Part shown: in pieces, positions 35,376 through 48,634 of the stretch
Numbering within the stretch: the first letter of the stretch is position 1
Layout of the letters: each line of letters begins with the position of its first letter
NCBI RefSeq assembly: GCF_028372415.1
Contig: NC_092872.1
Span: forward strand, 261,107,008 to 261,171,007
DNA length: 64,000 nucleotides
DNA from: Notamacropus eugenii
Lineage: Eukaryota > Chordata > Mammalia > Diprotodontia > Macropodidae
Direction: 5' to 3'
Made by a program: the position numbers and the translations under genes
Notes under the pieces: generated by a model
Told to the model about the DNA's origin: nothing
Databases searched by the model: none
What the model saw: only the letters and a program-made list of their open reading frames with translations

Positions 35376-36120
35376 CTTGGACTGCTCCAAAGGCCACCAG
35401 TTGTGACCTGAGACAGTTCTGTGATTTTGCCAAACCAAAGTTCATCCAAAGGGTTATGGTCAAGGACAGTTGTTAGGCCTATCTCAGGACCCAGCTTGCT
35501 TGCTGGGTCTTAACTCTGAAGAATGGCATGCCTCCTACTAGTCCAAAGAGAAAAGTGAGAGAACAGTGATCTTGATGTGGGGACCTGAGGGATCCCTTCT
35601 GCCCTAAATCTCCCAGGAAGTTGAACTGGAGGGGAGGGGCCTCTGATCTTAGTACTCAGGAAAAGGAGGTGTGAATTCAGACTCCAATTGTAATCCATAC
35701 ACCCAACAAATGAAACATTAGTTTACTGGGAGGAAAGTGGACAAAAGAACCTAAAAAACCCCAGGAATTGAGAGGCCATAAGAGGCTAAAACTGCAGAGT
35801 GCAGAGGTGTTATGTTGTCTTATTAATTAGAAGGAATTTCATCTGGGATTTCCCTAGATCAGTGAATTTACAAGTCCAGTCCTTTGTCTACAATTCTGAA
35901 GCCTTGTTTTCCGAGGCTGATGAGGGCTGGTGTGGGGAAAGACAGGACTTTACTTAGCTGAAATGCCACCAGATCCTAAGATGATGGTTCTAGGATGTCC
36001 AATCTCTGTCCCTCCCAAAATTCTTTTTTCCCTTTTCTTTGCATTTTCCCCCCAACTCTCACCCAAGAGAATGTGAGCAATTGGGTTTGTTCGAAATTCA
36101 ATATAACACACAGTAATTAA
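35376..36120 (-). repeat. Sequence upstream of BUD31 copy A, shared with copy B
   Basis: This segment aligns along its whole length with 63031-63830, for example 'gggttatggtcaaggaca.ttgttaggc.ta.ctcagg.cccagctt.cttgctgggtctt' and 'cactgcagcat'-free blocks such as 'ccctaagctgatgg'/'tcctaagatgatgg'. It is far longer than a BUD31 5' UTR should be, so it is either duplicated flanking DNA or part of the mobile unit. No open frame of note. Confidence 0.75.
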
Positions 36121-36735
36121 GGCACTGATTTTTTTTGTAAATTTGTTTATTTTAAATTTGAATACAAAGTGAGGAGAGAAAAAAATGTCATATACACAAC
36201 AGACCACAAGGGAGGATTCAACATAAAACAGTAAATGTCCATTTCAAGAAAACTTACATAATAAATACTTCACATTGTTTTCAAAGCTGCCCAGTTTCTC
36301 TTTGTTTTCTTGTTGATTTTCTTTAGTTCTCCGCAGTGCACTTTGTATTTTACATTTTTCTCCTCCCTCAGTACCCCAAAGAAGACTACAATTAATCCTG
36401 GATACATATATACATACATATACATATACATACACACACCTATATGTATATATATATGTATGTATATATTCATGCACATAGATATCTATAAAAATATTCA
36501 TATATAAACCTATACCCTCATACGCTTACGTGCAAGACTATCCTATGCTTATCTTCACCTGTCATCTGTTTCTCTGATGGTTGATAGCATTTTCGTTCAT
36601 GGTCCAAGTTTTCCTATGTTTTTCTAAACTAATCAGTTCATTATTTCTTACACCATAGCAATGTTGCAACACTATTACGTCCTCACTGAGAGGTTCTTGA
36701 TGAACATTTCCCCCAATTTTCTGTATTCCTTCTAT
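36120..36735 (-). mobile_element. L1-like 3' UTR with TA-rich tract
   Basis: The A-rich tail (minus) lies at 36120-36165, then 'aatacaaagtgaggagag', 'gctgcccagtttctctttgttttcttgttg' and a TA/CATA tract at 36400-36480. The first 180 bases recur at 63815-64000, so the shared block extends to or beyond the window end. Confidence 0.55.
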
Positions 36736-37260
36736 TCTTGGCTAAATATGTTTTATTTATAGAAGAAAATTTAAAAATCAAAATTATCCTTTTTATGCTT
36801 CAACAATGCTGTACTTCATAATATAGCTTAAGATCTGATACTGCTGAATCTTTTTCCTTTATATCTTTTTTCCTGGAATCTTTGAAATTCCCAAACTTTT
36901 GCTCTTCCCAGTGAACTTTGCTATTTTTTTCTAAATCAGTGTAATAAATTTTTTTTTTTTAGTAATTTAATAAGTAGATTAGTTAGGCAAAGTTGTCCTT
37001 TAAAAATTTGTATTGGCTTTACCTACCCATGAACAATAAATATTACTTCAATTTGTCTACAAAGGGTTTTATGTTTACCACAAGGCCATACAGCTCCAGT
37101 GTCTATTTTAGCAGGTTTCTGCTCTGCTACTTTATACTCTTGAGGCATTGTAAATGGTCTAAGACAATATTGAATAATAATGCTGGCATATAGCTTCTTT
37201 ATTTTTCACTGTTGAAATCTATTTTAACTTTGACATCAAGATTACTATCCCTGCTTTTTT
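36736..37260. other. Unassigned AT-rich sequence
   Basis: AT-rich with T runs (36950-36960, 37255-37268). It is probably decayed L1, but I see nothing definite. Confidence 0.35.
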
Positions 37261-37269
37261 TTTTTTTAA

Positions 37270-37515
37270 AACACAAATAAACTCTCCTCCTGTCCTTCTT
37301 GGCAAGTTGTTTGTTGATTCTGCAGAGTCTGTCTGGAGGTGTTGCACTTTACTCAGGTCCAACTTCAACCGCTGGAGATGGGGTCTTTCCTGGAGGCTTC
37401 TCAGATTGTTCTAGGAAGGCAACTGCTTTACCTCTGAGACCATGTTCTGTCTTTGATGGAGTAAATTTGGAGAGCTGAAAGTTTTCTGACTAACTCCATC
37501 TTCCCAGAGTCTTCT
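37270..37515 (-). mobile_element. L1-type 5' UTR fragment
   Basis: It aligns with 39955-40215: 'ttgttgattctgcagagtctgtctggaggtgttgcactttactcaggtccaacttcaaccgctggagatgg' against 'tgtttgtggattcagtggagtcagcctggaggtgtctacatttcactcaagccaaacctcagcccctagagg'. Both end in an 'actcca(t/c)c(t)...tcc' motif like the 5' end of the HAL1 elements. Confidence 0.45.
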
Positions 37516-39954
37516 CCTTAAATGCTTGTTTCATAAGTATTCACAGATCTAAGGAACTTTTCTTTGTGCCCATAAATTACACTCCAAGACCTCCATGTGA
37601 TTCCATTCCACTGGGGCAGGGATTGAGAGGAAAAGTAGAGTCTAGAGAAAACTTCCATACACATAATGTAAAGCATATACTAGGTATATACTAAGCAATT
37701 ACAATACAGAGACTTTGATTTTACCCCTGAATTCCCCTCAAACTAGTGTAGGCACATAGTGGTTAGTCAGTCAACAAGTATTTAGGAAAGTGCTTACTGT
37801 ATGCCAGGCCCTGGGCTAAGTGTTGGGATATACAGAATTGCTTTTCCTTGAAGGAATGATCTCTTTTGCTGAAGGGGCTCACTTTTAGCCTAGCGTAAGA
37901 GATGGAACCTGTAACTTCATTGACATCAGGAATTCTGGGTAGGGAAGATCCCCTTAGCAATGCAAAGTGGTACTTTCCTTCCATCCTCAGTCCCAAATTT
38001 CCTATCTTAAATTATTGTTCAGAGTCCTGAGAGACGATTTGGCCAGGGTGACCAATTAGTCTCTGTCAGAGGGCAGGTATTCTTTTTGAGGGTTGAGTTA
38101 TTGGAACCTGTTGGCAGCTGCAAGTTTGCCCAATACAAATGAAATTTTCAAAAGACTACAACGTCAGGGCCAAAGTGCTCAATCTTTCAGCTTGAAAGTG
38201 TCAGCCTCCGTCCTCTATAATTCAATTTGGGTACCATGTATCCAATTCAACTCAACAAGCTACCTAGCTTTCACCCAATTCAAGGGAGGTCATCTCTCTA
38301 AGGCTCTTCCCCCCATTCCCCACTACTACCTCCCCACCCAACCCCTCACCTCATGTTATAGCGGAAGAGACTGATGATCTGAGAAGAAAGGGGATGTATC
38401 TTAGGGAACAATAGGGGAGCTGAAGCCCTGGGATCTTGTATCCTCTCTTCTGATGCCAGTTGAGTTCAGGGCATCGCACTTCCAAATTTTCTCTTGAAAA
38501 ATCCTCAATTGGCCAAACTGTCTACTGGTCAGGTGATGTACTTCCACAGTCATTTCGGGAACTGATTTTCTCTATCCATGTCTTCAGAATGAGTTTCCTG
38601 ATTTATCCCTTTCCCTACCTGTCTCATTTCTTACCTTGGAACCTAACCTAGAAAGTAGGTGTGGTTTTAAAGCCTAGGATTCTCTCTCAATGTTTAACAA
38701 ACTCTTGCACGTGATGGAGATGAATCAAGGTCTGGGGCTCTTTGTTGAAGGTCCTGGGTCCAAGTCTTTGTGAAGGACCATCTTGTAATGTCATGTGACA
38801 CAACTTCTCAGACCACAGAACTGGACCTGAGCCACACTGGACCTAAGACAGTGAACAGAGGGCTGGATATAGTATCAGGAAGATCCCAGTTCTTACTAGC
38901 TATGTGACTGTGGGCAAGTCATTGAGTCCTCAGTTTCCCTATCTGTGAATGTGTGGATGAATAATCTGTGAGAGAAACAGTGCATCATAATGAGCAGAGA
39001 GCTGGCCTCTGAAGTAGGAAGAGCCTGCTTCAGGTCCTATTTCAACACCTTAATTCCTATGTGACCTTGGCTAAGTCACTGATGTTTTCTGTGATCCAGG
39101 CTTCTTTTTAAGAATCTCTGGTGCAGGGAAGATGTCCATCTGCTAGAGCAGAAGGAAGTTCTTAAGTCAGCTCCCAAACCTGATGAAATTACAGGTTTTA
39201 TTCATCAAAACCCAGCAGTGTCTACTACACCTCAAGGTTGTTGTGAGAACTCCTTTGGAAAAGTGGGTAAAGTTTTTGATGGACTTTCAATTGTTTCATG
39301 TGTTTTTATGATTCTGTTTTACTTCATGAGTTTCTCAATCTCAGACAATGGGATCCTGTGGCAACAAGCTGAGGGCACCCACCTTAATGGAAATCAGTTT
39401 CTCCTCATTCCCTCCTTGCTGTTGAACACATGACATTTTAGCTTTTTTTAATGTCACTTCCTAAATAGGTCGCCTACCTCAGGCTGGGATGGTGTGTAAT
39501 ACAGATCAATGCAATGTGGTCCCTTTAAGAGATCTATGGTTAATTTGGGAATTTCCCTTTCACAAGGTATTCAGTTATGAAGAAAACAAACAAGAAAAAA
39601 CATAAACGCCAGCTAGCATTGATATAGCTAGTGTATGATTTACAAAAGACTTTACATATAAGATACCATTTGATTCTCATGACAACCCTTGAGGTAGATA
39701 TCATTATCTTCATTTTACAAGAGGAAACTGAGGCAGGCAGGGGTTAAATCATTCACCTAATACCCTCCTGCCAGCAGTGTCTGAGGCATGATGGTAACTG
39801 GGGTCTTCCTGACTCCAAGTTCACAATCTTACTCCTTGCCCACCTAACTGGTTCCTTACAGGAAAGTTTTGAGGTAAAAATGTCTTGAGATGTAAGTCCC
39901 TGAGGCTGTGAGAGGTGAAAGTGGAGGTGAAATTTGTTGATGCCTAGTTGGCTT
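37516..39954. other. Old repeats and unassigned DNA
   Basis: An L2-like 3' motif lies at 37765-37835, MIR-like units at about 38860-38960 and 38985-39105, and a MIR/L2-like unit at 39600-39850. 38090-38640 is unassigned. Confidence 0.45.
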
Positions 39955-40215
39955 CCTGACAGAGCTGCTCCTGGGCCTGCTACTGTTTGTGGATTCAGTG
40001 GAGTCAGCCTGGAGGTGTCTACATTTCACTCAAGCCAAACCTCAGCCCCTAGAGGTCCTGTCTTTTCTGAGGTTCTCTGAAGGACAACTGTTTTACCCCT
40101 TTATTTTTGCTGCTCTATGATCATTTTGTGGTGATTTTCTGTCTGTTTGTGGAGGAAATCTGGAGAGCCTGAACTTTTCTAACTCCACCATATTTCCAGA
40201 TGCATCCCCTCAATA
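39955..40215 (-). mobile_element. L1-type 5' UTR fragment
   Basis: Second member of the pair described at 37270-37515. Confidence 0.45.
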
Positions 40216-41039
40216 AATGCTTTTTGAATTAGACTGAAGATTGAGTCAAATGGATGATTTAGTCCTAGAAGATTGTTTCAAGCAATTTTGAATGTCTAAC
40301 ATGGGATGAGAAGACTTGGGGGAGGGATATCATGAGAGCTGGCTTCTAGTACTTGAAGGCCAGTCATCCCTTAGGATAGGCTCTCCTCTGCTTGGCCACA
40401 GGAGAGAAAAGGTATCAACCACAAAAGATGACTGAATTATTGGGTTGTAAACTCCCAAAGACCACTGACTATGTTAATGGTCCATACACGGCAGGCCCTC
40501 CATAACTCTTATTTGATTCAGTATTGCTACCTTGTCCTTAAGCAACATAGATGACTCTGCCATTTACTGGGAGGGTGTCTGTCACCAGAGGGTGCAGTTT
40601 CAGGGGGTTTGGTTTTGACTTTTCGTCCTTTGATTTATGGTACCCTCCTTTCAGGAGAGTGGGATCATCTCCTCTGACTCTCCAGTTATGAGGCTGCCCC
40701 AAAGACTAAAACCATTTCCCTCAGGATCATGGTTTGGTCACCTTGCTTAAAGGAAGAAAAACAGAAAAGAAGAGGCATCTGGCATCTTGAAATCCAGGCT
40801 CAGGCTCTCCCAGGAAAGTCCAAATTCTGCCCATCTGAGCAGCCTTTACTTGCAGGAAAGAGAGAGCGCAATGCCTCTCATACCCACAAGTTCCCCGAAT
40901 CCTCTTCACTTGGAGTTTGAGGGAGAGACATTGAAGGTAGAAAGAAAGCAGTGATGTTAAGGCAACAAAGATTTGTTAGGAGTCAATTGTGTCACTGTGT
41001 ATGGACTAGTAGATAGGAACACAGGCAAAAAAGAGTTGA

Positions 41040-42180
41040 CAGTCCTAGGGTACCTCCATTTTACCTTGCTTTCATGCACCATAAGGAGAGCTGCTCCCCA
41101 TCAACTGAAGCTCTTTGTGTACCCTTGGCTTAGATAATCCCTCATATACAGTCTTACTTTATTGAATGGGTCAAACAGGAAATCCTTTGGGTACACTGGC
41201 AAAGCAAGATGAAGAACAGTATTACCATGCTTTTCATACCACAGTATCCACATTTCTCAAATAACTCAAATCTATATTCCTCACCTTACACAGAATTTGT
41301 CATTTAACACAGAGCAAAAAATAACTAGAAACCTGAAATTGTTGGATCTGGAATTTACTGTCTTAATCAGACCTCCCAGGATGTCAGGCAGATTGCCCAG
41401 GGGATCAGCAAACAGTCACCGGGGCTTAGCCAGATGTTAGCAAGAGAGTACCTCTCAGTGGTGAGGCGGCCATATAGCCTAGCCGCATCCAGTTCCTGGG
41501 GGTGTCAGATGTTCCTGGAGGTGAGTGAGGGGTCTCTGGGGGTCAGCCAGATGTCCCTGGTGGGGCGTGGCAATTAGGTGTCTATCAGGAAGAAGCAATG
41601 TTAGATCCAAGGCCTACAGTTCTCTTGAATACATGCAATGCAGTTCTTGTTGGTCAAAAGCAGGGAACAATTCCTATGACTGCTCTGCCCCTCCTCAGCG
41701 ATGGTGGTGGCAGGGTCCTGTTTCCAAGGGCCTGTGGCTGATGTTGAGGTGAGGTCAACTGTGGTGAGGACAGGTGAAGACCTGGGGCACCAAGGGATGC
41801 AGGGCTGATGGGGGTAGGTGCAGAGTTGGTGGGGCTAGTTCTGCTAGGGCCTTAGCTTCTGGGGGTGGGGCTGCTGGGGGGCAATTCTTTCAGGTTGTGG
41901 CTACTGCAACTTCTGTGGGGGCTTGTCTGTACAAGGAAAAGGCAGTGGGTGATCATTTGATCCCCTGATTCACTGTCTATCCTAGCTCCTGAATGTGCAG
42001 TGGTGGCTGCAGTCTTCCATGGAAGGACCTGTGTGTGTGTTATAATAGTTCCATGGCCCTTGGGAAGTGAAGGAAACAAAGCTGAAAGAGGGAACAAACT
42101 GAAAGCCAAAGCCCTCCTTTGTACCCCCAGCATTTAGCACAGTGCTTGGCACATAGGGCACACTTCATAAGTTCTTGTGG
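41040..42180 (-). repeat. Sequence family X, copy 1
   Basis: About 1.1 kb that aligns collinearly with 59600-60350 and in part with 56400-56880. Shared blocks include 'ctcttgaatacatgcaatgcagttcttgttggtcaaaagcag', 'gtggctgatgttgaggtgaggtcaa' and 'ggatgtcaggcagattgcccaggggatcag'. The minus strand is weakly protein-like (YPKDFLFDPFNKVRLYMRDY) but is broken by stops. I do not recognise the source. It could be a retrocopy of an unidentified mRNA or a dispersed repeat. Confidence 0.6.
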
Positions 42181-43100
42181 ACTGAGTACTATGTAACTGA
42201 TTTGATTTGGGGGCTACAATGACAATGACAAATTATAATTTGTGACTATAGGATTAAGTGGTTAATTTAGTTAAGCACTAGGTTAACCAATCATTAACCA
42301 TTAGTTAACCAACAGATTAACTTAGAGGGTAAGTGACTTGCCCAGGGTCATACAGTTAGTAAATGTCTAAAGCTGAATTTGAATTCTGGTTTTCCCAACT
42401 CCAGGAACAGTGCTCTATCCTTTGAGGCAAATAAATATTGTGCTTTATCACTGAATAATCAGTATTATTCCATAATCCAGCCTCTTCCCCATTTTTGCAA
42501 ACTCCATTTCTCAGGCTGGCTCTAAAAGAGTTCTCTTCCTATGTGAAGGAAAGGCATGGGTGAAGAAAGTGGTTAGTCTCCAATCAGTTTAAAGAGGTAC
42601 CCTTCCTTCTATTTACCTGTGCCATCCCCAGACTATGGCTCTCCTGGCCTTGCCTTTCCTCATCAAAGACTGGGGTGATTTGGTCTCCAAGGGGAAGGCT
42701 TAGTGGAGGGGAGAATACAGTTTGGGGTGATTACTGGTGGTAGCTGCCTCTCATAAAGCAATCAATGTTCCTTAATTCTGAGAGAGGCAGGTGAGCAGCC
42801 ATAGCTGAAGGCCAACCCACTTTCCCCTGCTGCAGCTAATCAGAAAGCTTTTTTACTAGCCAACCTGGTCCTCCTTCTAGTTTGAATAAATGTGGTCTTT
42901 TGAGTGCCATCTTGGTTGCTGACCTAACTGATCAGGAAGAGGGTGACAGACCTTATTAACATTTTTCTTGCCTGGCAAATTTTCCTCAGTACCTTTGCTG
43001 TATTTGTATTGTCCACCCCATTGCAGCAGCAGTGCAGAGGTACAAAGTATTATCAGGAGGGAGTATTCTGCCATCTGATGAGCTTCTTCTAAGGGTCTTC
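42181..43100. other. TTAAC-rich stretch, MIR-like remnant, unassigned DNA
   Basis: 42250-42320 has six GTTAA/TTAAC motifs within 70 bases. It runs into a MIR-like 'aagtgacttgcccagggtcatacagttagtaaatgtc' unit. No gene seen. Confidence 0.4.
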
Positions 43101-43149
43101 TACTGACTGAAACCCTGTCCTTTTCAGCTCTGACTTTCTAATTTTATTT

Positions 43150-43420
43150 TTTGTGGACTAGCTCCAATCACTCAACTTCCAGTCTTATAAAAGGGGCTTC
43201 AAAAATGTAGGGAGAAGGACTGGACTTGCGATTTCACCAATGGAGGGGAATTCTCAGATGAAGAAGTGCTTCTACTGGTAAGACCAGTGAATGCTTTCTC
43301 AGAGATTTATAGTTTCTGCTTCTTATAACCTCTCTGTTTCTAGGCTTATTTACTTTACCATTTAGGAAGAAGTCAAATGGATTTCCAGTTCAGTCAAAAG
43401 GAACCCCAAACAAATTCTCA
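43150..43420 (+). repeat. Inverted relative of the BUD31 upstream block
   Basis: The plus strand 'aaggactggacttgcgatttcaccaatgg ... agatgaagaagtgcttct ... ttatagtttctgcttcttataacctctctgtttctaggcttatttac' aligns with the minus strand of about 63400-63560. A TATAAAAGG box-like sequence lies just before it (43188-43196), so the family might carry promoter-like or LTR sequence. Confidence 0.5.
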
Positions 43421-46040
43421 AACTCATGAAAAGTGCCTAGCTGCACAAGTGTCAGCGACCCATAAAGATGGCAAAGTTTTTGACATGTTGGGTATAGTGA
43501 AGTTGATGTAAGTCAAAGTTAACTTTGTTTCCCTGAAGACTTCCATGCGAGGCCCCCACCTTTCTCTGCCATACCGCTAGGCATTAAAGCAACTTACAGA
43601 CATTGGAATTTTGGGTATGTATGTGTATATATTACATCTGTACATATGGTGTTAATTTGTTCCTCCATTTGTTTATTGTCACTCAGCAAGCCAGCTTCCC
43701 AAAAGGAAAAAAAAAGTACTTCCCTATTCATGCATATTTGGGGCTATTGTTGATTAATGAGTTTAATAGGTTTGTTTGTTTCCCCAGAAAAAGCTAATGC
43801 TCCTTTATCATAGCCTCAGATAGATTTGGTTGGCTGAAAGCCAAGGAAGTGTGTGGGTAAAAACCATTATTTGCATGAGCTAAAAGAAATCAAAGGAAAA
43901 AAAATCAAAAGAAATTATATCATTGGTGATCCCCTATTGGGAGAAGAATTCTATTTCATTGAAAGGGAAAAATGCAATTTTCCTGGGGTTCTGTCTCCTA
44001 GAGGAGCTTCTCCAGAAAGGAAAAGGAAGCTGGACTCTGGGGTCTTGGTTGGCAGCTGAGGATGTGGCTTTGGAAGTTGTGAATGCCCTAAGAGCGAGTA
44101 TGTCCAGAAAGGAAAAGCAGGTAGGGTTCTTGGTTCCTGTTGGTTGGCACTTGAAGAGAAAGAAGATAGAAGTATCTGGAAGGGAAGCAGCTCTGGGATG
44201 GGCCATCACCTCTTCCCTTTTGATTCTGATCTTCAGTGCTGAAAGATGACCAGGGGCCTGCTGCAGGAGAGGAGAGAAGGCCCCATCTTGTAAGAAAGGT
44301 GACTTCTCTCTGGGGTTGTTGGGCCAGGGTGCTCTTGAGTTTCCAAAGTTGTGGAGACTTTATACTTTCATTTCCTGTGTTTGAGTGTGGTTTGGAGGTT
44401 AGCTTTAGAAGTTTAATTTTGATGGAGAGTGGAAGGTATTTTGTTTCTAGTTCTAATTCCCTGCAGCTTCTTCTCTAGTCCTCAGGCTTTTAGGGGGCGG
44501 CTAGAGGGGAGGTCATTGAATGAATCACCCAAGTCCCCTGCTAGCTTTGTCCAAACATGTTCACTTTATGATGAAATAACACATTGGGATTCACTGGGAA
44601 CTGGAATCAAACTCTCTCCTCCCTCCCTTTCTCACCTTCGAATTAATCAGGATATGCTTCCTAGTCTGCATAATGTATAGTCCAAAGAGAATGCCAACTC
44701 CCAGAGGAAAAATTTGGTTGGAATGGGGTTTTTTTTTGTTTTGTTTTATCCTTTGCGGGTGTATTTGCTCTTTTAGTGTTTGGATGAGAGAATTTACCAT
44801 TAGCATTTGTCAATGAAGTTTTGTTGAATGGACTTAAGTTGTTTTTGGGGCATATTAGACTTATATAAATGATGAAAACAGTCATTATAGGCTGTGACAT
44901 TGATCACCTTCTCAATGAGTGAGAAATGGCTGGAGGAAGAGAACTTGAGACTCAAAATTTTTTTAAAATGTCAAATAAATGAACTTTTGAAAGCAGTCCT
45001 TATAGATGAGAGATGAAACCTAGATGATTTTCTTGTAAGTGTCACAAAAGTGTCAGACTCTATTACTGCAAAGAAGTGGTATAGGCATTGTGGGGAATAA
45101 AAACCAAGTTGCTAACCAAGATGCAGGTGCTTAAAAGATAGCTGGAAATTATAAAGAAAAAGAAGGGAAGGGAGCAAGGTAAGGGGAGAACAGGGGTAAG
45201 GGATCAGGTGGGGAGAGAGCCTGTGGGACCGGGTCAATGGACAAAATGGCCAGGGAAATAAGAATCTGGGAACGGGGAATAAAAAACTGAGTATTTGTCC
45301 CAATCTGCTCTTGCAAGAACCTCAAATGAAAGTCCTTCCCAACTCCCCAGCAACTGCCAGGAGTTTGCAGTAGACGCTTGTTTCTTCAGGTATTCCTTAC
45401 TGTGATTTTTGTTCCATGGGGAAGTTTTGACTTTCAAAGATTTGACAACACACCGAGAAGTAAGATGCTCATTCATCTCCTCTTAGAGAAGAGAAAGGCA
45501 GCAAGACAGAGTGGCTAAACAGTGGTCCCTGAGTCAGGAAAAAAGGGATTAAAATCTCACCCCCAAATATACTGGCTTTGTGTGCTGCGAAGGTGCCAGG
45601 TACTTTGGGAGAAAGTATCTTCACCTGGGCATTGGGTACCCAGTCAGAGGGACACAGTGTCCAGGTATCCCTTAATAAATGAATAGATTGATAGGAGGAC
45701 ATTCCAAGGCTGTCATTCTGTAGCCTGAAGAAAGAGGATGTATTGCTTTGTATTCCACATAGCAATGTAGCCCAATGTAGCAGGAAACGAGGTAGTGAAG
45801 TGGAGAATCAGGGTGCTGGGCCTGGAGTCAGAAGGAAGTGAAGCTGAAATCTAGCCTTAAACACTTACCAGCTGTGTCACCCTGGCCAAGTCACTCAACA
45901 CCTCTTTGAGTCGGTTTCCTCCACTGTAAAATGCAGGAAACAATGGCAATTATGTCACAGGGTTGCTGTGAGGGTCAAATGAGATAATGTTTGTAAATTG
46001 CTTGGCATGGTGGCCAGCAGACAGTGGGAGCTATAGAAAT
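43421..46040. other. No confident feature
   Basis: Several frames of 60-108 codons open by chance. A MIR-like unit lies at about 45790-46020 ('ctggagtcagaaggaagtgaag ... gtcaccctggccaagtcactc'). Otherwise nothing is recognised. Confidence 0.4.
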
Positions 46041-48620
46041 GCTTATTCCCTTCCCTTAAAAGCTAGCTCAGGTGTTGAGAGGTAGCTCAGCATTGGGAAC
46101 ACAGATGTGCCCTTGCAGTCAGAACACCTGAGGTAGGGTTCTGCCCCTGTCTCAGCCCAGCTGTGTGACCTCAAGGCAGTCTTTGCATCTCTCAGAGCTC
46201 GAGGAAAATCCTCCTTGGTTTCTTGGGACAAGGATTTGGTTGTTTTATTGCTGACCTTGGGATTACCTCAGTGGAGAGATCTGTCTACTGAGCCCAGAGA
46301 AGAAAGAGGAAGAGTCAGGGGTGGGAACTGAACCCACCTCTTGCCTCAGCTCCCTGTCACCTTTTGTATCTGGATTTTCAGTTGGGCAATCTCCATCCCT
46401 TGGTTAGGGTGCAGGTGGTGCACAGATAAATCCATCATGGAGCCTCTAAATTACCTAAGGCCTAGTCAGTTTAGTAAGTACCAACCACCTCCTCTGTCCA
46501 GACCAGTGTGTCAGATTATTGGGATACTAAGACAGAGATGCAAGGGACAGAGTAGAAAAGAGCACTGACACCCCATGACACCTAAGGAAGGTAGGACAGG
46601 AGCAAGGAAAGGTAGAAGGAATGGTCAGATATAGAAGAAAACCCAATCAGAGGAACCAAGGGAGGGAGGGTTGAAGCAGTTACAGGAGCGCAGCTACTAT
46701 AGTGAGGTCCATCTCTAAGGTAGAGAGAATTGCATTGATTCTGTAAACTACCTCTCCAAAGCCTTTTTCTCCCTTTCTCTTAGAACAGGCTTCTGCCTCA
46801 TGGGGAAGGAAACCTACAGTATTTGAAAAAGAACAACTGAGATTTTTATCAACTAAGTTCAAAGGCTTCAATTTATCCTGATGAAGAGAAGGACTTTCAG
46901 AGAAGACCAGTATTGACGAGGAAAGAATACAGGTATGTTGAGATCTCTTGTACATAACTCTATATACCTACAGATATACATATACACAGGTGTGTGTGTC
47001 AATGTAGAGGTATACATGAAATCTTCTGTGCTCTCACAGATTACATGAAAGGAGCCTGTACTGCTTCTTCTCTCCATATGCCAAGTTCAAGGGCTGATGT
47101 ACATCTGAGAACCTCCACTCAAGTCTTTCTGTCATTGTAATATGGAATCAACACTTTGCTTTCTTTTCTTTAAATCAATACTTTTGCTTATTTTGTTTGA
47201 AAAAATCATCTCCCAGTACTACTTCCTTCTCCAGCCAAATAGAACTTTTTCTGGTCACAAAGAAGGACAATTAAGCTAAGCAAATGTACATATAGGCCAT
47301 GTGTGACAGCATCTGTCACCTTTAGTGGTAAACCACCTCTTGACCAAGAGGAGACAAGCAGACATGTTCATGTGTCTTTTTATTCCAATATTAATCATTG
47401 CACCATTCTGAGTTGTGATGTCTTGATGTTTTCCCAAGTATCTCTGAATTCTTCATAATACTGAGCCATTACATTCATATGTGACAACTTCTTCATACAT
47501 TTCCCTGTCTATAGGCTTTGTTTCAAAGGATTGGAAATGGAGCACTGAAAGGCACCTCTGGGACAATCTTGTCGAACATCTTCATTTTACATGAAGGATA
47601 CTGGGGCTTGGTCATCATAACTGCACAAGGTGGAGTTTGCCCTATTCCATTCTCCCTTTTCTGCTGCTGTGGTTCTTGACATTGTTATAGCAGGAATCAT
47701 GGATACACTGAGAGCTGCGATTTCATTCATATGGGGAGTTTCCTGCTGAGGACAATCTTCGTGCCAATGCAGGTCAACAAACCTTCTGCCAATGGCACTC
47801 TGAGAGCTGCTTTAGCCTGAGGAGGTTGTGACTTGCTCAGGGTCCCACAGACCTGGGGGATGTGAGGTCAGAATTCAGACAGGGTCTTGTTGGCTTCCAA
47901 GCTGCCTCTCTCATTGCCATGGAGTAACTGTCTTTTTTCCCCTGGAGCCACTCCTTTCACTCTATATTACTTTAAGTCTTCTCATTCTTCTCTGAGTTTC
48001 TCATGTTCAGTATTTCTTAGGGTACATTAATATTCCATCACATTTATGTTTCACAAATACGTCTCATCTAATTAAGGCATCTATCTTGTTTCCACTTCTT
48101 TGGTGGCACAATGATCCTTAAGTGAATATTTGATTCTCTGTAGATCCTAGCCCCTGAGCCAGCTTCACAGCTGTTCCTCATCATTGTTTTGTTTCTTTCT
48201 GTTTTATTCAGACCTTAAGCACCAATAAGATTTGCAAATAAGGAGATTGGATATGATTGGATCTCCCAGGACAGTTTGACTTTATTTTAAAATGTTCTAA
48301 GTTCCACCTGTAGCTTTCAGAGTGGATGTGATTGTGAATCTCAATAGCCTTCCTTCTGTTCTGTCATTTTTTTCTTTGAAATACCTCCATGGCTTTTCTT
48401 TTTCATGTTCTTTCCCTCTCACAGAAGCCTCCCATGACCCCCAGCCTCCACCCTGCCTCGAAATGGAAAGGCAAACAGAAAACCCAAGGCCTTAAAACAA
48501 ATATGACTAGTGAAGTGACATTGCCAGTCATCCTTGTCTGAGAATTGTCTGGCTTATTTGTGACTTGTGTTGTTAATTGTGTTCAGAAGGGGGCAGCATG
48601 CTCCTCAGTCCTCTAGTATT
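46041..48620. other. MIR-like and L1-derived remnants
   Basis: MIR-like sequence at about 46090-46230, L1-like minus fragments at about 47380-47540 and 47930-48180, and a MIR-like end at about 47820-47880. No gene. Confidence 0.4.
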
Positions 48621-48634
48621 CTAGAATGACAGTG

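Noticed and set aside
35376-35438. Upstream in-frame extension of BUD31 copy A (21 codons)
   Set aside because: Has no similarity to BUD31, whose protein begins at MPKVKRS; the equivalent region in copy B is not open in the same way.
44000-44250. 108-codon plus frame near 44 kb
   Set aside because: No motif, overlapping frames on both strands, no recognisable exon borders.
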